Of a DNA stretch of 64,000 nucleotides, positions 41,828 to 50,140 are shown piece by piece; position 1 is the first letter of the stretch, and each line of letters opens with the position of its first letter. A model generated the notes under the pieces. It made no database searches. It saw only the letters and a program-made list of their open reading frames with translations, and had not been told where the DNA came from. Origin of the DNA: Gluconobacter potus (lineage in GTDB: Bacteria; Pseudomonadota; Alphaproteobacteria; Acetobacterales; Acetobacteraceae); the NCBI RefSeq assembly GCF_015244705.1, contig NZ_JABCQF010000001.1, forward strand, positions 496,001-560,000, given 5' to 3'. The position numbers and the translations under genes are program-made.

Positions 41828-44211
41828 GGTTGAGCCTCCGGGCGGAGCGTTATGCGTCGGACGGCGGCTGCATCGACACTGCGGGTGCTGAATGACAGAG
41901 GCTGCATGGCGCCGCGCAGCCAGACGGGCAGAAAATCGGCGTAATGGGGTGATTTCGGATCCGCTGACTGACCGGGGAAGTTGAGATACAGCGAGCGGTC
42001 CCAGTTCCCGACATCGCACACCATCAGATAGCTGGCCCCGCCGGTGCTGGCATAGGCATTCACACCGCCTTTCTGGGGGCTGTACCAGCGGGCCATGACG
42101 GTATAGGGGTCTCCGCCGCTCTGGGCTGACGGGCCGCCGATCGTGGGGAAAGCTGCCGCAACAGCCGGGACGACTGCGAGCGGGTGACGCAGCGTGATGG
42201 TGTGGAGCGCGCCCCAGCGCCAGGCGGCGGGGAGAGGGCCGAGCCGTTCCCGCAGTTCCTGAACGGCCTCCCGGAACTGTTCGACGAGCATCCTGTTCCG
42301 CGCGCTCACCGGATCGGCGCCAAAGCGGGCATCGGGGGACTGGAACAGGGCGAGCTGAACGGTGGCGTTTACAGGGCCCGGAAGCAGGTCGTGCAGGGTG
42401 GGCGGTATGATGAGGGCGTGCAGCGCGCGTTCGAGACGGGTCCACCAGACTTCATATAGCGCGGCCGCCGCACTGCTGGCATCGACGCGGCCATTCCATG
42501 CCTTCAGCAGAGCAGCCTCTGCGGCGAGATCGGGCGGGACGTCGGGCAGGAGCCGGACCATCTGCAGGGCCAGAACGGATAATGTGTCGTGTTGCAGGGC
42601 CACGCTGTCCGCAAGGGTTGCACGCGGTGTTGCATCCAGCATCTGGGCTACGCGTTCGTGGCGGAAGCCGTCACGCCATTCGAAACTCACGCGCCGTTCC
42701 TCGACCGGATAGCCGCGGGGCAGGTTCATTTCGTTGGATGTTCCGAACCAGCCGCGTGCGGGATTGAAGCTGCTGGGCAGGGCTTCGAGCGGCTGAAGAC
42801 CCTGCCAGTCATATCGTCCGTCTCCCGGTGCAGGCATCAACCCGTCATGTCCCGGAGCGCGACGTGGCAGGCCACCGGCGGCCTGCCAGCCGATATTGCC
42901 GCTGGTATCGGCATAGGTGAAGTTGGTCGGGCTGGTATGGACGCGCAGGGCTTCGCGGAAGCTGGGCCAGTCATGCGCCAGATTGATGCCGATATTGGCC
43001 AGAAGCCCGTTCGCGCCGGGGGCGAGCCAGGTGGCGGAGACTGCCGTGGCGCGATTGCGGGTTGGATCACGTGAGACGACCGGGCCGTGGACCGAGTAGA
43101 ACAGGTTCACCACCTGCTCGGCTTCACCACGGACCGCGATCCGTGTCTCGACCTGCTTCATGCGTTTCCAGCCGCCCTGATGGGCGTAGCGCAGCGGATC
43201 GGCGGGGTCGGTGCGCAGGATGAACAGGTCTTCCTGATCGATATGGAAATTGGTCCGGCCGAAGGCGATCGTTGCGTTATGGCCCTGCATAACGCCGGGC
43301 ATGCCTGCGCCACCGCCGCCGATCACATCCAGTCCCGGGGCCGTCAGATGGATGACGTGACGCGGACCCGGCACGCCGAAGGACAGATGCGGATCATTGG
43401 CCAAGATCGGGCGGCCAGTGGCGGTGCGGGAGGGGGCGATGACCCATGAATTGCTGCCCTCGTTCCGCCGCCGCGTTCCGTCTTCGGCTGTTGCATGGAG
43501 GTCGTGTCGGGGCAGGGGGGCCTGAAGGACGCCAAAAAGCCCGAGGTCGGCTTCGCTGATGGCGGCGGTGTCCAGCCCTTCCGGGACATGCAAATCATGG
43601 ACGGGTTCCAGCGGCGTGATGAGCGCGTCATAGGCGAGCCCCCCGCGTGCTGCCAGTCGGGCCCGGCGGATTTCGGTCTGCGTGTTGCCTGTGACTTCGG
43701 CGCGGACGCGGATCAGGTCCAGCACGTCCCAGTGCAGCGGTGTGGTAGCGAAAATGCCGAATTCCGGCGGCAGGAGCGAAGGCGTGGCGGTAACTTCCGC
43801 GATGCGCGCATTGATCCCGGCGACATAGGCGCGTGCGCAGTCCTGCGTCAGCGAGGGGAAGGCTGCGAGTTCGCGTTCGGCGTCTCCGCGGAACAGCACC
43901 AGCCGGTTGGCCGTATCGGACGGGACGAAGGCCGGGCCAAAGACTTCTGCCAGTTGTCCCAGAGACCTGCGATGTCCGAAATCCAGTTCCCACAGCCTGT
44001 CCCGCGCGATCAGATAGCCATCGGCAAAGAAAGCATCGGGGATGCTCTGTGCGCGGACATGGGGGACGCCCCAGCAATCTTCCAGAACCTCGACCGGCTG
44101 GCCAAGACCGGGCAGGCCCTGAAGGGGAGCCGTGGCACGGGCGCGGCGTCCCGGCGCGGACAGGGTGGCGGCGACGCCGCCAAGAAGAACCGTGCGGCGG
44201 GTGGCCTGCAT
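41824..44211 (-). CDS. penicillin-acylase-family Ntn hydrolase
   Basis: Exported, autoprocessed amidase (795 aa, normal for family S45). It has a Tat-like signal (TRRTVLLGG). The alpha part includes GVPHVRAQSIPDAFFADGYL, followed by a spacer and the autocleavage site RNEGSNSWVI, where Ser253 becomes the N-terminal nucleophile of the beta chain. Further family blocks are ANDPHL, PGVMQGHN and FGRTNFHIDQEDLF. It hydrolyses amides such as N-acyl amino acids, acyl-homoserine lactones or beta-lactam side chains. It sits between the D-amino acid dehydrogenase (17 bp) and the serine hydrolase (TTGA overlap), so here it may deacylate D-amino-acid derivatives. Confidence 0.9.
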   Translation of the reverse strand: MQATRRTVLLGGVAATLSAPGRRARATAPLQGLPGLGQPVEVLEDCWGVPHVRAQSIPDAFFADGYLIARDRLWELDFGHRRSLGQLAEVFGPAFVPSDTANRLVLFRGDAERELAAFPSLTQDCARAYVAGINARIAEVTATPSLLPPEFGIFATTPLHWDVLDLIRVRAEVTGNTQTEIRRARLAARGGLAYDALITPLEPVHDLHVPEGLDTAAISEADLGLFGVLQAPLPRHDLHATAEDGTRRRNEGSNSWVIAPSRTATGRPILANDPHLSFGVPGPRHVIHLTAPGLDVIGGGGAGMPGVMQGHNATIAFGRTNFHIDQEDLFILRTDPADPLRYAHQGGWKRMKQVETRIAVRGEAEQVVNLFYSVHGPVVSRDPTRNRATAVSATWLAPGANGLLANIGINLAHDWPSFREALRVHTSPTNFTYADTSGNIGWQAAGGLPRRAPGHDGLMPAPGDGRYDWQGLQPLEALPSSFNPARGWFGTSNEMNLPRGYPVEERRVSFEWRDGFRHERVAQMLDATPRATLADSVALQHDTLSVLALQMVRLLPDVPPDLAAEAALLKAWNGRVDASSAAAALYEVWWTRLERALHALIIPPTLHDLLPGPVNATVQLALFQSPDARFGADPVSARNRMLVEQFREAVQELRERLGPLPAAWRWGALHTITLRHPLAVVPAVAAAFPTIGGPSAQSGGDPYTVMARWYSPQKGGVNAYASTGGASYLMVCDVGNWDRSLYLNFPGQSADPKSPHYADFLPVWLRGAMQPLSFSTRSVDAAAVRRITLRPEAQP

Positions 44212-44228
44212 AAGAACCTGTTCCTTTC

Positions 44229-45449
44229 TCAGCTGACGGCGCGGGTGTCGAACCCGGCCACGATCTCTTTCAGTCTCAGGCCCGAGCCGACCGAGAGTGT
44301 GAAGCCAAGGGCACCATGCCCCACATTGAGCAGAAGATTATCATACCGGGTGCGGGCGATGATCGGAACGCCGGTGGGGGTGGCGGGCCGCAGTCCGGCC
44401 CAGGGTGTATCGTCGCCCTGACCCAGCGCGCCGGGAAGCGTCTCCGCTACGAGAGTGCGCAGCTCTCCGAGGCGTTTGGGGTTCAGGTGGGTGTTTTCGG
44501 AACCGATATCGACCATCGCGGCGATCCGCAGGCGATCGCCCAGCCCGGCATAGACCACGCGGTTATCGTAATCCGTCACGCTGACCGAGGGCACGAGGCC
44601 GGGACGCGGACGCGTGGTCAGGCTGTAGCCTTTCAGTCCATAGAGCGGCAGGTTGAGCCCGAGAGGTCGCGCCAGTTTCCGGGAGCCGATCCCGGCTGCG
44701 AGAACGACGAGATCGGTTTCGAACGGCTTGCCATCCAGCTGGACTTCGCAGCGGTTTTTCGGGCCTGTCGTGAGCGTGGCGTCGCCCTGTATGAGACGGA
44801 AGTTCGGTGAAGCGGTGAGGGTTTCGCGCAGGGCCTGGCAGAACAGGAAGCAGTCCCCGACTTCGTCTTCGGGCGAGAAGATGCCGCCTGCGATCTGTTC
44901 CCGCAGGCCTGCGAATGCCGGTTCGACATCCCTGCATTCGGAAGGAGAGAGTGCGCGCTGACGTTCCGGGTCGCTGACGGATTTTGCGGCTTTGCGGAAG
45001 GTGGCGGCATTGCGGTACAGGACGAGCTTCCCTGGTCGGCGCCACAGGAAATCGCTCAGTCCCTCCTCGCGATATTTCTCAAGCTCGGCCTGTCCGCTGA
45101 GGGCGAGATCGAGCAGGACTGCGGCATTGCGGCGGTTTGTGTGCCGGTTGCAGGCGCACAGGAATGCCAGCAGCCAGCGCCACTGATGCGGATCGGCTTT
45201 CAGCCGCAGCGAGATCGGGGAGTTCGGGCGGAACAGCCAGCCCAAAGCCTCCTGCGCGATGCCAGCATCGGCCAGCGGGCTGACATAGCGATAACTGAGC
45301 TGGCCGCCATTCGCAAAGCTGGCTTCCCGCCCGACGTCGTCGCGGCGTTCGATCAGGGTGACGTCATGTCCGTCCCTGACAAGGGTGTAGGCGGAGGTCA
45401 GGCCGATAACGCCTCCGCCAATAATGGTGATGGTCCGTCTACCGGCCAT
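44229..45449 (-). CDS. dadA: D-amino acid dehydrogenase (DadA-like)
   Basis: FAD-dependent, membrane-associated oxidative deaminase of D-amino acids (406 aa). FAD motif IIGGGVIGLTSAYTL at the N-terminus, the diagnostic ASFANGGQLSYRYVSPLADA, and the C-terminal PWAGLRPATPTGVPIIARTR and NVGHGALGFTLSVGSG. It yields 2-oxo acids and ammonia while feeding electrons to quinone. It is the promoter-proximal gene of an operon with acylase, serine hydrolase and S9 peptidase, and box 2 (45570-45584) lies 121 bp upstream. It should consume the D-amino acids released by those hydrolases. Confidence 0.92.
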   Translation of the reverse strand: MAGRRTITIIGGGVIGLTSAYTLVRDGHDVTLIERRDDVGREASFANGGQLSYRYVSPLADAGIAQEALGWLFRPNSPISLRLKADPHQWRWLLAFLCACNRHTNRRNAAVLLDLALSGQAELEKYREEGLSDFLWRRPGKLVLYRNAATFRKAAKSVSDPERQRALSPSECRDVEPAFAGLREQIAGGIFSPEDEVGDCFLFCQALRETLTASPNFRLIQGDATLTTGPKNRCEVQLDGKPFETDLVVLAAGIGSRKLARPLGLNLPLYGLKGYSLTTRPRPGLVPSVSVTDYDNRVVYAGLGDRLRIAAMVDIGSENTHLNPKRLGELRTLVAETLPGALGQGDDTPWAGLRPATPTGVPIIARTRYDNLLLNVGHGALGFTLSVGSGLRLKEIVAGFDTRAVS

Positions 45450-45569
45450 AAGTGTCCCAAGCGTCCAGAGGCTGGGCGCAGGGAAAAACTGCGTTCTCCT
45501 GCGCCGTTATCAGGAACAAAACCTACATTTCCCAAACGGATCGGCCTAATGCAAAGAGACCCGCTTCCC

Positions 45570-45584
45570 ATAACCTGCGGTTAA
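45570..45584. promoter_or_regulatory. LysR-type box 2: ATAACCTGCGGTTAA
   Basis: The same T-N11-A near-palindrome as box 1 (11 of 15 positions identical), 121 bp upstream of the D-amino acid dehydrogenase operon, in the gap after the serine hydrolase at 45687-47300. Inferred LysR operator. Confidence 0.55.
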
Positions 45585-45686
45585 CACATGGTGTCTCTGC
45601 GAACACGACATGCGGGGCCGCAGAAAGGCTTTTAGCCCATTTCGGGGAGACAAATTTCCATCCTGTCCGATGGCCTTCAGAATGGA

Positions 45687-47300
45687 TCAGGGAGTTTGGG
45701 TTCCTTCAGCTACAGAAGTACTGACCTTCTTCGGGTTCAGATCCTGCGCGTCAAAGCTGAAATCGGAGCCGATCACCTGCATTTTGATGCCCGTGACCTG
45801 ACCCGAGACATTACGTTCGAACTGTACATAAGAGTCGTCTTCGGCATCCTGTCCCCGGTCATCCCAGCGGACAACAAACAGATCATGCGGCAGGGCGGAG
45901 AGCGTTCCGGTCAGGCCATCGGCGTGGCTGAAAGACATCCGCAGGTCTGTTCCCCGCCGGCTGATCGTGATCGGGCCGCGCCAGTCATCGCGATAGGTCC
46001 CGACATAATCCTGTTGTGCATCGTGTGAGAGCGTGATGAAGGGGCGTGTGGGGGAACCCGGGCCCGTTTCGGCGGCTTTTTTCGCGTTTGCGGCCTGTCT
46101 GGCGGTTTTTTCGTGCAGGAAATGCGTAACCCAGTCCGCACTTTTTCCGGTTGCGACATAGGAACTGAGTGTTGTTGCGATGGCGTATGTCGCGGCATGG
46201 TCATCGTGGTTGGTCAGAATGACAATGCCTGAGCGGCGTTCGGGCAGGAAGGTCACATAGCTGACCATGCCGTCGATGGTGCCGGTATGCCAGACACGCT
46301 TCAGGCCAAAGAAATCTTCCATGAACCAGCCGTACCCATAAGCGCGGAAATGCGTTTTTGTGGCGTCCGCCGTATCGGGCAGAGGCAGCAGTCCGTGCGG
46401 ACCCCAGAGCGCATCGCGGCTGGCCTGGCTGAAGATCTGTCGGCCGTTCGGGGCGCGGCCGCCATTGAGATAGGTCTGGACCCAGCGCGCCATGCCATCG
46501 GCGCTGCACCAGATACTACCGGCGGGTGCGACCGCTGGCAGGCGGAGGGCGCTTTTGCCAGGCAGCACACTGCTTTCGCCTTCACCGGTGGCCACGTTCG
46601 TCTGGCCTTTGACCGGCGGTGTGCTCTGGCAGGCTGGCAGATCCGCGGCATTGATCAGGCGCTTCTGCACCACGTCTTCCCAGCTCTGCCCTGTTATGCG
46701 TTCGACCAGCGCGCCTGCGACGACATACAGAAGATTGTTATAGGCGTATTCGCTGCGAAACGGGGCTGTGAACGGCATGAACGGCAGCCCGGCCAGGACT
46801 TCCGGGCGGGTGAACGTGCTGTGTGAAAACAGCATCAGGTCCCCGGCACCCTGTCCCATGCCGCTGTGATGCGTCAGCAGATCCGAGACGCGGAAGTCCC
46901 GCGTGATGGACGGGTCGGCCACGCGGAACTCCGGCATGTGGTCGATGACGCGATCGTTCCAGCCCAGTTTGCCCTGATCGACCAGTTGCGCCAGTGCTGT
47001 GGTAGTGAATTCCTTGGTGTTGGAGCCGATTGCAAACAGCGTGCGGCCGTCAACCGGGGCGCTCGTCTTGTCCTGCGCGCGCCGCCCATAGTCACGGCTG
47101 AACACGACCTCGCCGTCCTGCACTACCGCGACCGCAATTCCCGGCACGTCGAAGGCCGAGCGTGCATGTTCCACTGTCGTGCCGATTTCCTGCTCGGTCA
47201 GTCCTGACGGAAGCGTCGCGGCTTGGGCGACGTATGATGTGGAAAGAAGGAGTGCTGCCGGGAGGGCGAGCATAAGTGACTGTCTGGGAAACTGGATCAT
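45687..47300 (-). CDS. exported serine hydrolase, class C beta-lactamase-like with C-terminal beta domain
   Basis: Periplasmic SxxK hydrolase (537 aa). It has a Sec signal peptide ending AQA (about residue 27), SNTK (Ser93-Lys96), YNN (Tyr187-Asn189) and HTG in WHTGTIDG. A C-terminal lipocalin-like extension (about 430-520, DYVGTYRDDWRGPITI) is typical of DUF3471-type members. Relatives include D-aminopeptidases and D-peptidases as well as esterases. It is monocistronic and box 4 (47411-47425) lies 111 bp upstream. It is the second such hydrolase in the locus. Confidence 0.9.
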   Translation of the reverse strand: MIQFPRQSLMLALPAALLLSTSYVAQAATLPSGLTEQEIGTTVEHARSAFDVPGIAVAVVQDGEVVFSRDYGRRAQDKTSAPVDGRTLFAIGSNTKEFTTTALAQLVDQGKLGWNDRVIDHMPEFRVADPSITRDFRVSDLLTHHSGMGQGAGDLMLFSHSTFTRPEVLAGLPFMPFTAPFRSEYAYNNLLYVVAGALVERITGQSWEDVVQKRLINAADLPACQSTPPVKGQTNVATGEGESSVLPGKSALRLPAVAPAGSIWCSADGMARWVQTYLNGGRAPNGRQIFSQASRDALWGPHGLLPLPDTADATKTHFRAYGYGWFMEDFFGLKRVWHTGTIDGMVSYVTFLPERRSGIVILTNHDDHAATYAIATTLSSYVATGKSADWVTHFLHEKTARQAANAKKAAETGPGSPTRPFITLSHDAQQDYVGTYRDDWRGPITISRRGTDLRMSFSHADGLTGTLSALPHDLFVVRWDDRGQDAEDDSYVQFERNVSGQVTGIKMQVIGSDFSFDAQDLNPKKVSTSVAEGTQTP

Positions 47301-47410
47301 GGACGGCTCTGAATACGAATTTCCGGCTCCGGATTATGGGAGGACCGTAAGGAAGACTGAGTCAGAGCACGAAACGTTCCGCCTGTCCTGTCTCAAGATG
47401 CAGGCTGTCC

Positions 47411-47425
47411 TTAACCTTGGATTAA
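47411..47425. promoter_or_regulatory. LysR-type box 4: TTAACCTTGGATTAA
   Basis: A more diverged T-N11-A near-palindrome sharing TAACCT-N4/5-TTA with the other boxes, 111 bp upstream of the serine hydrolase gene and 11 bp beyond the end of lysR. It is the weakest of the four. Confidence 0.4.
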
Positions 47426-47435
47426 GTCCCGGCCA

Positions 47436-48326
47436 TTATTTTTTCAGGCTGAGCAGGTCCACGTCCAGTTCGCTGCGCAGCAGGGTAAGGATGCTCTGGG
47501 AGATATGAGACAAGGCATGATCGGCGCGGAACAGGACCGTACAGGTCACGCTCAGGGGGGGAGAAAGAGGGCGTGGGCGAGGCAGGCCCGGATGATGCAG
47601 GGCTGTGACAGCATCCACGATGGCACACCCGCCACCGAGACGTACGAGTTCGGCTGCCATGAAATGGGTCCGCACCCGCACATGCGCCTTGATGGGAATG
47701 CGGGCTTCTTCCATTACCATATCAAGCATGCGGGCCGTAGGATCGTTCTCACTGAGCCCGATATAGCGTTCAGGGTTGATTTCGGTGACACTGACCGGCC
47801 CTTCTCCTTCTTCCGCATCAATCATCATCAGCGGAATATCTGCGATATGCAGGGCCGTCAGTCCGTCATATGTGTAGTCGCCGAACACAATTCCGAGGTC
47901 GAGATCATGATTCATGATGCGTGACACGATTTCGGGTCCGTGCATGGCATCGATCGTCAGTTCCATGCCTGGATGATCGGCCCGATAGCGTTGCACGACA
48001 CGGGGTACGAGGCTCAGCCCCAGACTCGGTACGCATCCGATACTGATCGAATGTCCGTCGCGGGCGTAACGCAGATTGTCGGTCAGGCGTTTGAGGTCGG
48101 ACAGTTTCTCGAAGATCGCGTTGACATGGGGCAGCATGATGCGGGCCTCGCGGGTCGGCACCAGTCGTCCTCCCGCCCGTTCAAACAGCGCAAATCCCAG
48201 GGACTGCTCGGCATAGCGCAGAACCTTGCTTGCCGCCGGCTGCGAGACATGAAGCAGCTCGGCAGCGCGCCGGAGTGAACCCGCCGTCATAATCGCATAA
48301 AAAACTTCGATCTGGCGCAGGCGCAT
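47436..48326 (-). CDS. LysR-family transcriptional regulator
   Basis: LysR-type regulator (296 aa, normal). N-terminal winged HTH MRLRQIEVFYAIMTAGSLRR with AAELLHVSQPAASKVLRYAE (about 3-60), then a substrate-binding domain starting SISIGCVPSLGLSLVPRVV. It is divergent from the D-amino-acid-oxidase-like gene and next to the serine hydrolase. A palindrome of the shared type lies 133 bp upstream (48459-48473), consistent with autoregulation. The likely inducer is a D-amino acid or murein-derived peptide. The repeated boxes suggest it controls the whole 35-50 kb locus. Confidence 0.92.
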   Translation of the reverse strand: MRLRQIEVFYAIMTAGSLRRAAELLHVSQPAASKVLRYAEQSLGFALFERAGGRLVPTREARIMLPHVNAIFEKLSDLKRLTDNLRYARDGHSISIGCVPSLGLSLVPRVVQRYRADHPGMELTIDAMHGPEIVSRIMNHDLDLGIVFGDYTYDGLTALHIADIPLMMIDAEEGEGPVSVTEINPERYIGLSENDPTARMLDMVMEEARIPIKAHVRVRTHFMAAELVRLGGGCAIVDAVTALHHPGLPRPRPLSPPLSVTCTVLFRADHALSHISQSILTLLRSELDVDLLSLKK

Positions 48327-48681
48327 TGGAGTTCCTTGCTTTGAAAGATGGGTTTCTGAACTGTTCGCAGGTGAAGTGGGGGAATGAAATCCTTTTTGTC
48401 ACCCTTTTGCAAAAGGTGATGCAAATAGCGAAGCCAGATCTGCTACCCGCAGAGCCTCATAACCTGAAGCTATGTTTCACGAGCTTTTTGAGAATTCCAT
48501 TCCGGCTCGGATTTTCCGATGGTTGATATCCGTTCGGAATGAAACTTGTGGCTTCCCATGTTGCGACAGAATGAGGGGTTATCCTGATCGTATCAGGTCC
48601 ACACAAGTGAAGTCATGCGGTTCCAGCCGCCCCCGCGTCTGTCTGCGGATCACTCTTTTTCCAAGCCGGAAGATTTTTACA
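48327..48681. other. divergent lysR/oxidase regulatory region
   Basis: 355 bp between divergent genes, holding box 3 at 48459-48473. The plus-strand frame is open from 48472 but has no family resemblance before 48682, so it is treated as leader. No other gene was seen. Confidence 0.5.
48459..48473. promoter_or_regulatory. LysR-type box 3: ATAACCTGAAGCTAT
   Basis: Differs from box 1 by a single base. It lies between lysR (133 bp from its start) and the oxidase-like gene (209 bp upstream), the classic position for a LysR recognition site in a divergent pair. Confidence 0.6.
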
Positions 48682-49854
48682 ATGCCTCTTCTTTCCCGTC
48701 GGCGTGCCATGACAAGGGGAGCATCCCTTTTAGGCCTCTCCAGTCTTTCCGGATGCGCGGGCGAAACCCTTCTTCAGCCTGATCTGGATGCGGATGTCCG
48801 TTCCCTGCCTGTCATCCGGGCGCGGACTGACAGAATTGACCGGATTACGGTCTGTCTGCGCCCTTTCCGGGCGGCGGGTCCCCGCCTGGATGTCGAGCAG
48901 GTGGAGCGTAAGACGGTTGTTCACAACTATGGACATGGGGGAAGTGGCTGGTCGCTGTCCTGGGGAAGCGCAAAGCTGGCTGTAGAACGGGCGTTGCCGG
49001 TCAGTTCCCGGAATATCGGTGTCATTGGATGTGGCGCGATTGGCCTGACAACGGCCATTGTCGCCCAGCAGGCCGGGGCGCAGGTTACGATCTATGCAGA
49101 GGCTCTTCCACCATTCGTCCGGTCTGCACGGGCGTCGGGAAGCTGGACACCATCTTCCCGTATCGCCCGTAAAGACGCCGTGACGCCGGAGTTTGCCACA
49201 CGATGGGAGAGCATGGCCCGGTATTCGTTTTCCTGTTACCAGAATCTTCAGGGACTGCCCGGCCATCCCGTGGAATGGGATACGTTCTATGGCCTGCATT
49301 CCCGTGAACCGTCGGCTCCTCATACCGATCCCATCGGGTTCGCCAGCCTGGACGACCGTATTCAGGATATTGAACCTCAGGGGAATCTGATCCGGATAAA
49401 CAACAGTCGGCTCCCGTACTCGGAAGTCCACAAGAAACCCAATCTGATTTTCAACGTCACCGGCTATGCGGATTATCTGCTGCGACAGTTTCTGGAGCGG
49501 GGCGGCAGGATCAAAATCCTGACCCTCCATCATCCCTCGGACCTGACGGCTCTGCCGGAGCCGGTTTTTATCAACTGCACCGGCTATGGCGCACGGGCTC
49601 TTTGGAGCGACAATACGATTGTTCCCATACGTGGGCAGATTGCATGGCTGATTCCCCAGCCCGAGGCGCTGTGCAGCATGAGTTTCGGGAATGTGTATGT
49701 CGTTTCACGAAGAGACGGCATTGTTATTCAATGGATGGGTACTGATATGGGGTTTGGCTATGACAATACAGATGAAAAGCCTGACCTGACAGAAGCCAGG
49801 CGCGGTGTTTCGATAATCAACGGATTATACAGAAACATGGGATATAATATTTAA
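48682..49854 (+). CDS. exported D-amino-acid-oxidase-like flavoprotein, permuted type
   Basis: FAD-dependent oxidoreductase (390 aa) with a combined Tat and lipobox-like leader (SRRRAM ... LSGCAG). The DAO substrate and FAD block VVHNYGHGGSGWSLSWGSAK, normally near the C-terminus of D-amino acid oxidases, comes at residues 79-98, before the Rossmann motif GVIGCGAIGLTTAIVAQQAG. The protein belongs to a recognised permuted group of exported oxidases. The remainder has DAO-like blocks (FINCTGYGARALW, VPIRGQIAWL). The start at 48682 is chosen because the earlier frame is unstructured. It is divergent from LysR; the likely role is oxidation of D-amino acids outside the cytoplasm. Confidence 0.8.
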   Translation: MPLLSRRRAMTRGASLLGLSSLSGCAGETLLQPDLDADVRSLPVIRARTDRIDRITVCLRPFRAAGPRLDVEQVERKTVVHNYGHGGSGWSLSWGSAKLAVERALPVSSRNIGVIGCGAIGLTTAIVAQQAGAQVTIYAEALPPFVRSARASGSWTPSSRIARKDAVTPEFATRWESMARYSFSCYQNLQGLPGHPVEWDTFYGLHSREPSAPHTDPIGFASLDDRIQDIEPQGNLIRINNSRLPYSEVHKKPNLIFNVTGYADYLLRQFLERGGRIKILTLHHPSDLTALPEPVFINCTGYGARALWSDNTIVPIRGQIAWLIPQPEALCSMSFGNVYVVSRRDGIVIQWMGTDMGFGYDNTDEKPDLTEARRGVSIINGLYRNMGYNI

Positions 49855-50140
49855 TCTGCTTTCTATCATATCCACGTCAGGAGAGGGGCCTGTCCTGACT
49901 GGAGGGAGGCAAAGGCCAACATTCGTCAATGGTTCTGCAGTTTTCCATCCGCCAGGAAGGATAAGAACAGCTTACGGTAGGATAGAAAAAAACATACATT
50001 CCGTTATCGTTCTGAAGTTCGTTAGATTTTCCCTCAAGGTGATCGGCTGAGTGCGGGAGGTCACCGGGAACATTCAGAACTTCCGGATGCCTGGATTGAG
50101 CGACAGGCACGCGGGAGACGAGCGGGAAGAATATCAGCCG
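49855..50140. other. promoter region of the second TonB receptor
   Basis: 286 bp without a gene. A weak hairpin GTCAGGA ... TCCTGAC at 49876-49899 may end the oxidase transcript. AT-rich sequence at 49975-50040 is the likely promoter of the receptor/nickel/urease operon. I could not find a convincing NikR-type dyad or a riboswitch fold. Confidence 0.4.

Noticed and set aside
32468-47300. Beta-lactam resistance or degradation cluster (beta-lactamase-like, penicillin-acylase-like and PBP-like genes)
   Set aside because: The family names are misleading: with D-amino acid dehydrogenase, NamZ and peptidases present, D-peptide metabolism explains all members better. It is not fully excluded.
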